From an uncultured Flaviramulus sp. (GTDB lineage Bacteria > Bacteroidota > Bacteroidia > Flavobacteriales > Flavobacteriaceae): a DNA stretch of 64,000 nucleotides. Position numbers and translations under genes: made by a program. The notes below the pieces were generated by a model. That model searched no databases and was not told the DNA's origin. It saw only the letters and a program-made list of their open reading frames with translations. The DNA is taken from contig CANLXL010000001.1 in the NCBI GenBank assembly GCA_947495125.1, forward strand, positions 930,001 through 994,000. The letters run 5' to 3'. Below, piece by piece: positions 34,593-43,252 of this stretch (the stretch's first letter is position 1; every line of letters begins with the position of its first letter).

Positions 34593-36209
34593 TTAAAAAG
34601 CGTATCGTTGCGGACCGCCTCGTCTAATTTCTTCATTACAATGCATTTCAAACTTCTTAAAGTTTTCTCTAAATGCATTGGTTAATTTAAAGGCGGTTTT
34701 ATAATACGCGTCATCATTATTCCACGTTGCTCTCGGACTTAATACGCTGGTAGGAACGCCCGGGCAGGTTCTTGGCTGTGCCACGCCAAATACAGAGTGA
34801 ATATGGTAGTCGTCATAATTATATAATCCCAGGTCACCATTTAAAACAGCATTAATCATGGCACGGGTATATTTTAACTTCATTCGGGTGCCAACACCAT
34901 AAGGGCCACCGGTCCATCCGGTATTCACCAACCAAACGTTAACACCGGCCTCGATCATTTTTTGACTTAGCATTTCGGCATATTTGCTAGGGTGTAATGG
35001 CATAAAAGGTGCTCCAAAACATGCTGAAAAAGAAGGTTGAGGCTCTACGACTCCCGCTTCAGTTCCGGCTACTTTTGCCGTATACCCGGAAATAAAATGA
35101 TATGCTGCCTGGCTGGGTGTTAGCTTAGATATTGGAGGTATCACGCCAAAGGCATCTGCCGTCAAGAAGAAAATATTTTTTGGGTTTTTCCCGACAGATG
35201 GTTTTTGAATATTTTCAATATGATGAATGGGGTAACTCACTCTGGTATTCTGAGTAATCGATACATCTTCAAAATCTACATGTCCATGATCATCTAAAAT
35301 AACGTTTTCAAGAATGGCTCCCTTTTTAATGGCATCATAGATTTCCGGTTCGTTGTCTCTGGAGAGGTTGATTACTTTGGCATAACATCCGCCTTCAAAA
35401 TTAAACACCGTGTTTTCGTTAGTCCAACCATGTTCATCATCACCAATCAAACTTCTGTTGGGGTCGGTAGACAAGGTTGTTTTTCCGGTACCCGATAAGC
35501 CAAAGAAAATGGCGGTATCACCATCCTTACCAACATTAGCACTACAGTGCATAGGCAAAGTATTTTTGAATACAGGCAATATAAAGTTCAAGGCAGAAAA
35601 GATTCCTTTTTTAATTTCACCCGTATAACCGGTCCCACCGATTAAAGCGATTTTTTTAGAAAAATTTAAAATCGCAAAATTGTGTTGGCGTGTCCCGTCT
35701 TCTTCAGGGTTTGCCATAAAACCGGGAGCATTAACAACGGTCCATTCGGGGTCGAAGTCATTTAACTCTGCTTCCGTAGGTCTTAAAAACATATTGTATG
35801 CAAACTGGTTACTCCATGGGTATTCATTAATGACGCGAATATTCAGCCTATAATCGTCATCTGCACAGGCATAGCAATCCCTAACAAAAAGGTCTTTGTT
35901 AGACAAATAATGGGTTACCTTATCGTATAGTGCATCAAATTTTTCAGTATCAAAAGGAATATTAATATCGCCCCACCACACACGGTCTTTAGTGATATTG
36001 TCTTTAACAATAAATCGATCTTTCGGGGAACGTCCTGTAAACTCTCCTGTATTTACTGCTAAAGCGCCTGAAGAGGCTTCTTTACCCTGCCCTTTTTCTA
36101 TGGCCATATTATGGAGCTCGTCCGGGGAAAGTTGATAATTTATTTTCGCATTTTTAATGCCGTAAGCCTCTAACGAAATCGTTTTCGTAAACTGAGTATG
36201 GTTTTCCAT
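34593..36209 (-). CDS. pckA: Phosphoenolpyruvate carboxykinase (ATP)
   Basis: 538 residues, the usual length of ATP-type PEPCK. P-loop GLSGTGKT (237-244), kinase 2 'LIGDDEHGW', and the metal/substrate sequences 'EFTGRSPKDRFIV', 'FNFEGGCYAKVINLSRDNEPEIYDAIK' and 'TGWTGGPYGVGTRMKLKYTRAMI'. It makes PEP from oxaloacetate, the first step of gluconeogenesis. The gene has a -7-like box on the minus strand (CAAAATTA, 36236-36243) 27 bases upstream and is separated from the next gene by a strong palindrome, so it appears monocistronic. Confidence 0.97.
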   Translation of the reverse strand: MENHTQFTKTISLEAYGIKNAKINYQLSPDELHNMAIEKGQGKEASSGALAVNTGEFTGRSPKDRFIVKDNITKDRVWWGDINIPFDTEKFDALYDKVTHYLSNKDLFVRDCYACADDDYRLNIRVINEYPWSNQFAYNMFLRPTEAELNDFDPEWTVVNAPGFMANPEEDGTRQHNFAILNFSKKIALIGGTGYTGEIKKGIFSALNFILPVFKNTLPMHCSANVGKDGDTAIFFGLSGTGKTTLSTDPNRSLIGDDEHGWTNENTVFNFEGGCYAKVINLSRDNEPEIYDAIKKGAILENVILDDHGHVDFEDVSITQNTRVSYPIHHIENIQKPSVGKNPKNIFFLTADAFGVIPPISKLTPSQAAYHFISGYTAKVAGTEAGVVEPQPSFSACFGAPFMPLHPSKYAEMLSQKMIEAGVNVWLVNTGWTGGPYGVGTRMKLKYTRAMINAVLNGDLGLYNYDDYHIHSVFGVAQPRTCPGVPTSVLSPRATWNNDDAYYKTAFKLTNAFRENFKKFEMHCNEEIRRGGPQRYAF

Positions 36210-36272
36210 TTTTTAATGTAAAATTAATTATCCGGCAAAATTAAAACATTATTTTAAAGTATCCTCTAATTA

Positions 36273-36668
36273 TTAGTCGTTTTTAGCCCTCATTTTTAAG
36301 AAGTTCGCAATAAGCACTCCCCAAGATAAAATAAGAAGCAAACCACCTATTGGCGTGATAAAAGCGATGCTTTTAAAATCGAATGCCGTGAGTTGATTGG
36401 TTGCCAATCCGTAAATAGATCCGGAAAAAAAGAGTAATCCAACCAGTGTGAAATAAAAAATGACCTTTTTAGGTTTAGGTTTAACTAAAGAAGTACTTCC
36501 CACAAACAGCAATAAAATCGCATGATACATCTGATAACGCACGCCGGTTTCAAAAGTTTGTTGTGCTTCAACAGAGATTAATGTTTTTAGACTATGAGCG
36601 CCAAAAGCGCCAAAAATAACGCTGGTTAAACCCAATACAGATGCCGCAATCAGAATTTTTTTGTTCAT
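36273..36668 (-). CDS. DUF423 membrane protein
   Basis: 131 residues with four membrane helices. The DUF423 signature is clear: 'SVIFGAFGAHSLKTLISVEAQQTFETGVRYQMYHAILLLFVG' and 'GSIYGLATNQLTAFDFKSIAFITPIGGLLLILSW'. No function is established. It lies between pckA (same strand, 63-base gap) and the divergent saccharopine dehydrogenase gene. Confidence 0.92.
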   Translation of the reverse strand: MNKKILIAASVLGLTSVIFGAFGAHSLKTLISVEAQQTFETGVRYQMYHAILLLFVGSTSLVKPKPKKVIFYFTLVGLLFFSGSIYGLATNQLTAFDFKSIAFITPIGGLLLILSWGVLIANFLKMRAKND

Positions 36669-36780
36669 ATTTATTTAAATTATTCGCAAAAAATGCTTTT
36701 TATATTTATTAAATTCGCAATGCTTAAAACAATTTTAGCACTAAAATAGTATTAAACAAAATTACTCAACAAAACCCAAT

Positions 36781-38145
36781 ATGCGAAACATTTTAATCAT
36801 TGGTTCTGGAAAATCTACTTCCTATTTATTAAAATATTTGTTAGACAAGTCTCATTCTGAAGCATTACATATTATCGTCGGAGATATCAATATCGACAAT
36901 GCTAAAAAAGGTATTGGTAACCACCCCAATGCAGAAGCCATTTTATTGGATGTGTTTAATGAGGCGTCTCGAACCGAGGCCATTAAAAATGCAGATATTG
37001 TAGTCTCTATGCTTCCTGCACGATTTCATATAGAAGTTGCAAAAGATTGTATCGAATACGGGAAGCATATGGTTACGGCCTCTTACGTGAGTAAAGAGAT
37101 GCGGGCATTGGATGAAGCCGCCAAAGCGAAAGGGCTTATTTTGATGAATGAGATCGGTGTTGACCCCGGTATTGACCATATGAGTGCCATGCAGGTCCTG
37201 GATGGTATTATAAGTAAAGGCGGGAATGTTATTTTATTCGAATCGTTTACGGGAGGCTTGGTGGCCCCTGAAAGTGATAACAATCTATGGAATTATAAAT
37301 TCACATGGAATCCACGTAATGTGGTGGTTGCCGGACAAGGTAGTGCTGCAAAATTTTTACAGGAAAACGCTTATAAATATATTCCTTACCACCGCTTATT
37401 CAGACGTACTGAATTTTTAGACATAGAAGGTTTCGGACGCTTTGAAGCTTACGCCAATAGAGATTCTTTAAAATACCAAAGTGTCTACGGCTTAGATCAT
37501 GTGAGAACCCTATATCGGGGCACCATGCGGCGGGTTGGTTTTAGCCGCGCATGGAATATATTTGTGACTCTGGGAATGACTGATGATAGCTACACTATAG
37601 ACGATAGTGAAAACATGAGTTATCGGGATTTTACAAATGCCTTTTTAACTTATAGTCATTCCGATTCTGTGGAATTGAAACTCAGGCATGCCTTGAAAAT
37701 AGATCAGGACGATATTGTTTGGGATAAACTTATAGAGCTCGATATTTTTAACCCGGACAAAATGGTAGGTCTTAAAAAAGCGACTCCGGCTCAAATTCTA
37801 CAAAAAATATTGATGGACAGCTGGACTTTGGAAGAGAATGACAAAGACATGATTGTCATGTATCATAAATTTGGGTACGAGTTGGATGGCAAAAAACATC
37901 AGATTGATGCGAATATGGTGGTGCTTGGAGAAGATCAAACCTATACGGCTATGGCTAAAACGGTGGGGCTGCCGGTGGCCATGGCAACGCTTGCCATTTT
38001 AAATAAAAAAATCACAAGTCCCGGTGTGCAAATCCCCATTACTAAAGAAGTTTACGATCCCATTTTAAAGGAGCTAAAAGATTTTGGTATCGTTTTTAAC
38101 GAAAGGGAAGTGCCTTATTTAGGGTATAACCCCTTAAATAATTAG
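36781..38145 (+). CDS. Saccharopine dehydrogenase family oxidoreductase
   Basis: 454 residues: Rossmann fold start 'ILIIGSGKSTSYLLKYL', then 'ADIVVSMLPARFHIEVAKDCIEYGKHMVTASYVSKEM' and 'GLILMNEIGVDPGIDHMSAMQVLDGI', the pattern of the glutamate-forming saccharopine dehydrogenase (LYS9-like). The middle section 'SFTGGLVAPESDNNLWNYKFTWNPRNVVVAGQGSAAKF' agrees. It probably acts in lysine breakdown or synthesis, cleaving or forming saccharopine. An Lrp/AsnC regulator follows 99 bases downstream, and a glutaryl-CoA dehydrogenase is found earlier in the window. The reaction in this organism is inferred. Confidence 0.88.
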   Translation: MRNILIIGSGKSTSYLLKYLLDKSHSEALHIIVGDINIDNAKKGIGNHPNAEAILLDVFNEASRTEAIKNADIVVSMLPARFHIEVAKDCIEYGKHMVTASYVSKEMRALDEAAKAKGLILMNEIGVDPGIDHMSAMQVLDGIISKGGNVILFESFTGGLVAPESDNNLWNYKFTWNPRNVVVAGQGSAAKFLQENAYKYIPYHRLFRRTEFLDIEGFGRFEAYANRDSLKYQSVYGLDHVRTLYRGTMRRVGFSRAWNIFVTLGMTDDSYTIDDSENMSYRDFTNAFLTYSHSDSVELKLRHALKIDQDDIVWDKLIELDIFNPDKMVGLKKATPAQILQKILMDSWTLEENDKDMIVMYHKFGYELDGKKHQIDANMVVLGEDQTYTAMAKTVGLPVAMATLAILNKKITSPGVQIPITKEVYDPILKELKDFGIVFNEREVPYLGYNPLNN

Positions 38146-38244
38146 CTTCAAAAACTTTCAAATTACAATCAAATCATTAAATTTACGTTTAAAATGTAAC
38201 CAAAAATAGACAACCGTAACAGGAGCATAAAACAATCATCATCA

Positions 38245-38715
38245 ATGAAAATCAAAAACAAGAGCATTTACATAGACGGCACCGATAAAAAAATTCTTCG
38301 TATGCTTATGGAAGACGCGAGAACACCTGTTCTTGAAATTGCGCGGCATGTGGGGATTTCAGGAGCGGCTATCCATCAGCGCTTACGCAAGCTTGAAAAG
38401 GCAAAATTAATTTCCGGTTCTAAATTTGTGATCAACCCGAGGGTATTAGGGTATACCACCATGGCATTTGTGGGGATTTATTTAGATCGGGCTGTGAATA
38501 ACCCTGAAGCCGTAAAACAATTAAAAAAGATTCCGGAGGTATTGGAATGTCATTATACAACCGGGAATTGGAGTGTTTTAATCAAGGTGCTTTGTAAAGA
38601 TAATGAGGACCTCATGCACCTACTAAATAACGATATTCAATCCATAGCCGGAGTATCCAGAACGGAAACTTTTATTTCTTTGGATCAGCAAATTGACAGG
38701 CAGATCAAGATTTAG
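38245..38715 (+). CDS. Lrp/AsnC-family regulator
   Basis: 156 residues. N-terminal winged helix 'YIDGTDKKILRMLMEDARTPVLEIARHVGISGAAIHQRLRKLEKAKLISG' and a C-terminal RAM ligand-binding domain 'TMAFVGIYLDRAVNNPEAVKQLKKIPEVLECHYTTGNWSVLIKVLCKDNEDLMHLL'. Such proteins sense amino acids. Its position right after the saccharopine dehydrogenase gene suggests it controls that gene or lysine metabolism, which is not proven by sequence. Confidence 0.93.
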   Translation: MKIKNKSIYIDGTDKKILRMLMEDARTPVLEIARHVGISGAAIHQRLRKLEKAKLISGSKFVINPRVLGYTTMAFVGIYLDRAVNNPEAVKQLKKIPEVLECHYTTGNWSVLIKVLCKDNEDLMHLLNNDIQSIAGVSRTETFISLDQQIDRQIKI

Positions 38716-38860
38716 AACCACAGAGCTTATAATCTTAAAATAAGAGTGGTTAGTACTTCATCAAACCACAGATAGACTGAGCCCGGTCTAAGCAGTCCCA
38801 TGCACGTTCATGAATGAAAAAAGTATGTTTGGGACAAGCCTTTGAATAAATAATTGAATA

Positions 38861-38898
38861 TTTACTTATAAGTAAAATGCATTTAATTATAATTAAAT
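38861..38898. promoter_or_regulatory. Twin palindromes in cassette leader 1
   Basis: TTTACTTATAAGTAAA (38861-38876) is a perfect 16-bp palindrome, and ATTTAATTATAATTAAAT (38881-38898) a perfect 18-bp palindrome four bases later. Both recur, with few changes, at 51401-51416 and 51421-51438. They look like sites for dimeric regulators about 490 bases before the start codon. Confidence 0.5.
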
Positions 38899-39300
38899 TT
38901 TATAATAAAGGGGCATTATAAACACATCGATATCTTCGACCATTGTCTTATACAAACTTTGATATCATAATAATAAATTGCAGAAACCGCTTTGCTTTCT
39001 AAATATGCTTTGACAATGGCTACCGAATATAGTCAAAAAAAATAGCATTTTGCCAAGCCTTGGAAACACCAACAAAATTAAGGCCTTACAAATACCCTAT
39101 AAAACAAAACATTAGTAATACTAAGCATTTTCCTTAGTCATGATAAGGTTTAAAATTTATAACAATTATCAATTTTATCATTTCATAAAATAATATAAAC
39201 CACTGATTTACAGGTGTCTTTATAAGATTCATTTACAGCTTTACTTCTTAATTCAAATCGCAATTGTTTGATTTTCAATCAAATAAAAAAATATATTAAT

Positions 39301-39356
39301 CCTTACAAAATGTAAGGTTAAATCTTACTTTTTATTTAAAAATAATTGTAGTTTTA
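39301..39356 (+). promoter_or_regulatory. Promoter region with inverted repeat, cassette 1
   Basis: CCTTACA-AAA-TGTAAGG (39301-39317) is followed by TTAAATCTTAC and a -7-like TAGTTTTA (39349-39356), 33 bases before the ATG. The second cassette has the same order: an imperfect copy at 51801-51817 and TAGCTTTA at 51849-51856. The -7 box departs from consensus in its last base, which may mean that an activator is needed. Confidence 0.5.
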
Positions 39357-39389
39357 TAGACACATTACAAACTCTAAATTAATGTTCTT

Positions 39390-42300
39390 ATGAGTACACG
39401 TTTAATACTACCTATCTTATTGATGCTAAGCCTTGCTGTTCTTGGCCAAGAATCGTTAGAGCCAAAAATTCAACAAATCTCACCATTAACTCCGAACGCC
39501 GCGGCTTTAGGGAAGTTTGGCAATACTCCTGTTTCCTTATATACCGGAATACCCAGTATTCAAATACCGATTTATGAGGTAAAAGTTAGAGACTTTTCTT
39601 TACCCATATCCTTGAACTATCATGCCGGAGGCGTTAAAGTTGATGACGTTGCGTCGTGGGTAGGTATGGGATGGTCGTTGAATGCCGGGGGCATGATTAG
39701 CAGGCAACAACGTGGCACACACGATTATAAAATGATTAATAATAAAAGTTCATTTTATAGCCATATTGAAACCATTCTTAGTCCAACTTCAACTGATGGA
39801 CAAAAAGCAGACGCGGCATTTCTATTAAAATCAAACGAATACGATACAGAGTCCGATATATTTTCAATAAATGCAGGGTCTCTTTCTCAGAAATTTTTTA
39901 TGGATGTCGATGCTAATATTTTTTGTATGCCTGCCAGAAAATTAGAGATCACACCGGAGAGCTCCTATTTTTCCGGTCATGGTTATGAGTTTTATGCCCG
40001 TTGGAGAGTTAAAGATGAAAAAGGCATTGAATATATTTTTGGTAAAACTTCAGATAATACAAAAGAGGAATTTGAAATTACGCAAAGCAATCAGGTTTGT
40101 GGTTCCACAACAAATAACCCGGAAAATGTGTCTTCCTGGTATTTAAATGAAATTATTTTACCAACCGGGGAATCCATCAAATTTACTTATGACTATTTTT
40201 CCTTTTGTGTTGAAAGCTCTGTTAGCGAAACGTTTACAGTGGAGTCCATAGAATGGAGTTCTTCCAATACGGCAACTAAATATTTAAAAGCACTTAGGAT
40301 AAAAGAGATTACATTTCCTTCCGGAAAAGTGGAATTCGTTGCCGGAGATCTTCGAAGAGACTTTGCCGGCACCAACGTACTGGATGAGATAAAAATCTAT
40401 GCTAAGGAAGCAGGAACTTATGAATTTATAAAGTCTTTTTCTCTGGACACTAATAATCCTGACGGAAACCTTACCAGTGGTGATGAGAGTTTTAGACTAG
40501 CCTTACTTTCGGTAACCGAGAAAGATAAAGATGGCAACGCACTCGAACCCTATACCTTTAATTATAAAAACCAAACATGGGATAGCTATAGTTTTAAGCT
40601 GGCGGCAAGAGGGAGTAAAGCCCAGGATATTTGGGGATATCACAATGGCCAGGTTAATAATACCAGTTTGATTCCAAACTTTTTGATCAGGAATGGATCG
40701 GGGCAAATTATAGGAGACGTTAGCGGGGCTAACAGAGCGGTTGACACAGAACATGCAAAAGCAGGAATTCTTGAAAAAATCACCTACCCCACTAAGGGAA
40801 GCACCGAACTTTTCTATGAAAGCAATGTAGCCAAAGGAGCAACAGACAGTAATGATCCTAACGCTGTAAACCCGGTAGAGCAATTATTAAATATGGATAT
40901 CCGAGCCACCGAGATGAAGATGAACAACACCTGGCTTCTGAATACTACTGGTTCTGACGAAAAATACGGCCCAACCTTTGAAATTTATCATGAGGCCGGT
41001 GTCTCGGTGGATTTCGATTCCCATATCTTTTATTTTGATGATAACAACCAATGTACAACAACAACACCCGGTGGTGTTGGATCTTTTTTTGAATGTATGG
41101 ATATTTCTTTAGAGAAAAAGAACAGTTCAGATGTCTTTGTGTCTATTAATAACACAGTATATTTTGACAGAAGCTATCACCTGGATCCCGGGGAGTACCG
41201 TATTAAACTTGTCTGGGATGATAATTCTCAAACAGGGTCCTATGGTTATGTTGATTTGAGTTGGACGGATCTTGCAGACCCTCCTGCACCCGTTATAAAC
41301 GATAATACCGAAATGGTTGTGGGTGGCTTAAGGATCTCTAAAATTGTAGATCATGACCCGGTTTCAAATGATGATATCATCAGAAATTATAATTACACCT
41401 ATGATGCTACCGATTCTCCATTAACAGGCTCATCCGGTCTTATACAGAATGCTCCGTTGCATTTATATACCAAACCATATGCTTTTAATGATCAAGGGGT
41501 TCCAACGATTTGTGCCTGTCAGTTTTTAACATCTTTTAGTAATTCACCCATTTTGCAAACTTCCGGGGGCTATGTTGGTTATGAAAAAGTCACAGTTACA
41601 TACGGAGCCACCGGTGAAGGTGGAAAACAAGTGTCTACCTTTCTTTCACCCAAAGATCATATTGATGAAAACATTAGTGAATCACAGATATGGCCATTTA
41701 ATCGAACGACAAGTTTAGATTGGAGAAGAGGACTGAATGAGAGCGCTACAGAATACAAATATACTTCCGGTGGGGATGTAGAAGTTAGCTCAAAAAACAG
41801 CAATTACGCTTTTAACAATAATATTATCGACCCGAATTATAAAAATCTCACGCAGGTTAAGGTCGACTTATATCCCATAATTGATCCACCACCAACTGCT
41901 GGTATCCACTATAAAGGTACTTATAACATTTATCATACCAAAACCGAGTCATTTCACCAATCTCAAACTATAGATACGCAACATCATATTTCAGGAGATA
42001 TAGCCAGTACCACGAACTATTATTATGACAATGATGATCATTTACAACTCACAAGAACCGAAACTACGAATAGTGACGGAGAGTTGCTAAAAACCAAAAT
42101 GTCTTATGCACATGATGTCAATGATCAAACCTTAAAAGACCAAAACAGAATCGCAGAACCCGTCAAAGTAGAAAGCTTTATAAAAAAAGGCACTAATCCT
42201 GAGGAAAAACTTGTTGAACGTAATACGATATATAGTAGCTCCGGCACTAATTACCTCCCAAGTACGATCCAAACCGCAAAAGACGGTGGCTCTTTAGAAG

Positions 42301-42797
42301 ATCGGGTGCTCTATACCTATCACACCGCCAGTGGTAATGTTAAAGAAGTTCATAAGGCTGATGGCGCAGAGACGGTTTACCTCTGGGGCTACAATAAGCA
42401 ATATCCTATTGCAAAAATTGATAATGCGACGTTCTCGGAGGTCGAATCGGCCATAGCGACTTTAAATACATCGTACAACACATTGGCTGAAATCCAGGCA
42501 TTATCCAACGCGGATGACGATAGAACCGTAGACGGCATAGACCTAAGTGGTACGATAACTTATGAAGGGACTGAGGGCGCCTTACGTGCTGCCTTAGCCG
42601 CTTTAAGAAGCGCACTCCCTAATAGTATGGTTAGCACCTATACTTACGACCCGCTAATAGGCGTCACAAGTATGACAGATTCCAGTGGCTATACCTCATA
42701 TTACGATTACGATGCCTTTAACCGACTGCACTATGTGAAAAATGCAAATGGTCATATTTTAAGTAAAAACGAATACCATTATAAAGGGCAACAATAG
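39390..42797 (+). CDS. Secreted SpvB/YD-repeat shell-like protein, cassette 1
   Basis: 1135 residues with a signal peptide (MSTRLILPILLMLSLAVLG). The first about 120 mature residues ('PVSLYTGIPSIQIPIYEVKVRDFSLPISLNYHAGGVKVDDVASWVGMGWSLNAGGMISR') resemble the SpvB-like start of TcB-type toxin shell proteins. The middle is long beta-rich sequence; YD-type repeats appear near the end ('LYTYHTASGNVKEV', 'YLWGYNKQYPIAKI', 'STYTYDPLIGVTSMTD', 'YYDYDAFNRLHYV'). It stops right after YHYKGQQ without a core or toxin domain. I infer that it forms one half of a closed RHS shell with the protein at 43253. No T9SS sorting domain is present. Confidence 0.8.
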   Translation: MSTRLILPILLMLSLAVLGQESLEPKIQQISPLTPNAAALGKFGNTPVSLYTGIPSIQIPIYEVKVRDFSLPISLNYHAGGVKVDDVASWVGMGWSLNAGGMISRQQRGTHDYKMINNKSSFYSHIETILSPTSTDGQKADAAFLLKSNEYDTESDIFSINAGSLSQKFFMDVDANIFCMPARKLEITPESSYFSGHGYEFYARWRVKDEKGIEYIFGKTSDNTKEEFEITQSNQVCGSTTNNPENVSSWYLNEIILPTGESIKFTYDYFSFCVESSVSETFTVESIEWSSSNTATKYLKALRIKEITFPSGKVEFVAGDLRRDFAGTNVLDEIKIYAKEAGTYEFIKSFSLDTNNPDGNLTSGDESFRLALLSVTEKDKDGNALEPYTFNYKNQTWDSYSFKLAARGSKAQDIWGYHNGQVNNTSLIPNFLIRNGSGQIIGDVSGANRAVDTEHAKAGILEKITYPTKGSTELFYESNVAKGATDSNDPNAVNPVEQLLNMDIRATEMKMNNTWLLNTTGSDEKYGPTFEIYHEAGVSVDFDSHIFYFDDNNQCTTTTPGGVGSFFECMDISLEKKNSSDVFVSINNTVYFDRSYHLDPGEYRIKLVWDDNSQTGSYGYVDLSWTDLADPPAPVINDNTEMVVGGLRISKIVDHDPVSNDDIIRNYNYTYDATDSPLTGSSGLIQNAPLHLYTKPYAFNDQGVPTICACQFLTSFSNSPILQTSGGYVGYEKVTVTYGATGEGGKQVSTFLSPKDHIDENISESQIWPFNRTTSLDWRRGLNESATEYKYTSGGDVEVSSKNSNYAFNNNIIDPNYKNLTQVKVDLYPIIDPPPTAGIHYKGTYNIYHTKTESFHQSQTIDTQHHISGDIASTTNYYYDNDDHLQLTRTETTNSDGELLKTKMSYAHDVNDQTLKDQNRIAEPVKVESFIKKGTNPEEKLVERNTIYSSSGTNYLPSTIQTAKDGGSLEDRVLYTYHTASGNVKEVHKADGAETVYLWGYNKQYPIAKIDNATFSEVESAIATLNTSYNTLAEIQALSNADDDRTVDGIDLSGTITYEGTEGALRAALAALRSALPNSMVSTYTYDPLIGVTSMTDSSGYTSYYDYDAFNRLHYVKNANGHILSKNEYHYKGQQ

Positions 42798-42828
42798 CCA
42801 CTTTTTATCCAATTAAAAATCGATACAG

Positions 42829-43242
42829 ATGAATTCTATATATAAAATATACATGCTAAGCTTGTTTTTGTTTACCATGCAGCTCTCAGCTCAAACTCAA
42901 AGTGATTTTATCTTAGACAGTGACCAGGTTACTGTATTTGAAAAAAGCAAAACCCTAACCTCTAAGCTTATCAAAACAGGAAACACATTTAACTGGGAAC
43001 AGACCATTGAAGGAACACCATATACAATAAGCTATGCGATCAATCAAATTACCGGACAGTGGGACGCTAATACCTCACAAGGAAGTTTAACTTATACGCT
43101 TCACAAAGCAGGTTTTACTGCGGTAAGTTTTAATCTGACCGGGGCAGAAAACGAAGCTCTGGAAGCCACACTAAGCATACAGGAAGGCAACCAACCTCCT
43201 CTGGTATACACCTTTAACATTACTAACATCACATATCCATAA
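42829..43242 (+). CDS. Small secreted beta-rich protein between RHS genes, cassette 1
   Basis: 137 residues: signal peptide (MLSLFLFTMQLSAQ), then an all-beta pattern with 'DFILDSDQVTVFEKSKTLTSKLIKTGNTFNWEQTIEGTPYTISYAINQITGQWDANTSQGSLTYTLHKAGF'. It is paralogous to the protein at 55412-55822 ('ANYILTSNRVSLSGSNTAINSTLTKTGNSLTWTQ'). No known family is recognised. It lies 31 bases after the shell-like gene and 10 bases before the RHS/toxin gene, so it belongs to the operon; a role as chaperone, cap or adaptor of the shell is a guess. Confidence 0.75.
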   Translation: MNSIYKIYMLSLFLFTMQLSAQTQSDFILDSDQVTVFEKSKTLTSKLIKTGNTFNWEQTIEGTPYTISYAINQITGQWDANTSQGSLTYTLHKAGFTAVSFNLTGAENEALEATLSIQEGNQPPLVYTFNITNITYP

Positions 43243-43252
43243 TACAAGCGCT

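Larger units (their letters stand above)
38716..39389. other. Long non-coding leader before RHS cassette 1
   Basis: No gene is visible in these 674 bases. The first about 120 bases are unique. From about 38836 onward the sequence is homologous to the region before cassette 2 (51371-51890), with matching words such as ATAAACACATCGAT and CTTCGACCATTGTC, and palindromes at equal positions. It therefore holds the control region of the cassette rather than decayed genes. Confidence 0.7.
38836..39389 (+). repeat. Cassette leader, copy 1 (partner 51371-51890)
   Basis: This about 520-550 bp non-coding segment aligns along its whole length with the one before the second cassette, ending at the start codon in both. 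Identity is moderate (clearly diverged, many small gaps), with islands of strong conservation. Such conservation of a non-coding leader suggests shared regulation or a structured leader RNA. Confidence 0.7.

Noticed and set aside
38716-38755. Possible terminator after the Lrp gene (AACCAC ... GTGGTT)
   Set aside because: Stem is broken by bulges and no T-run follows; too weak to claim.
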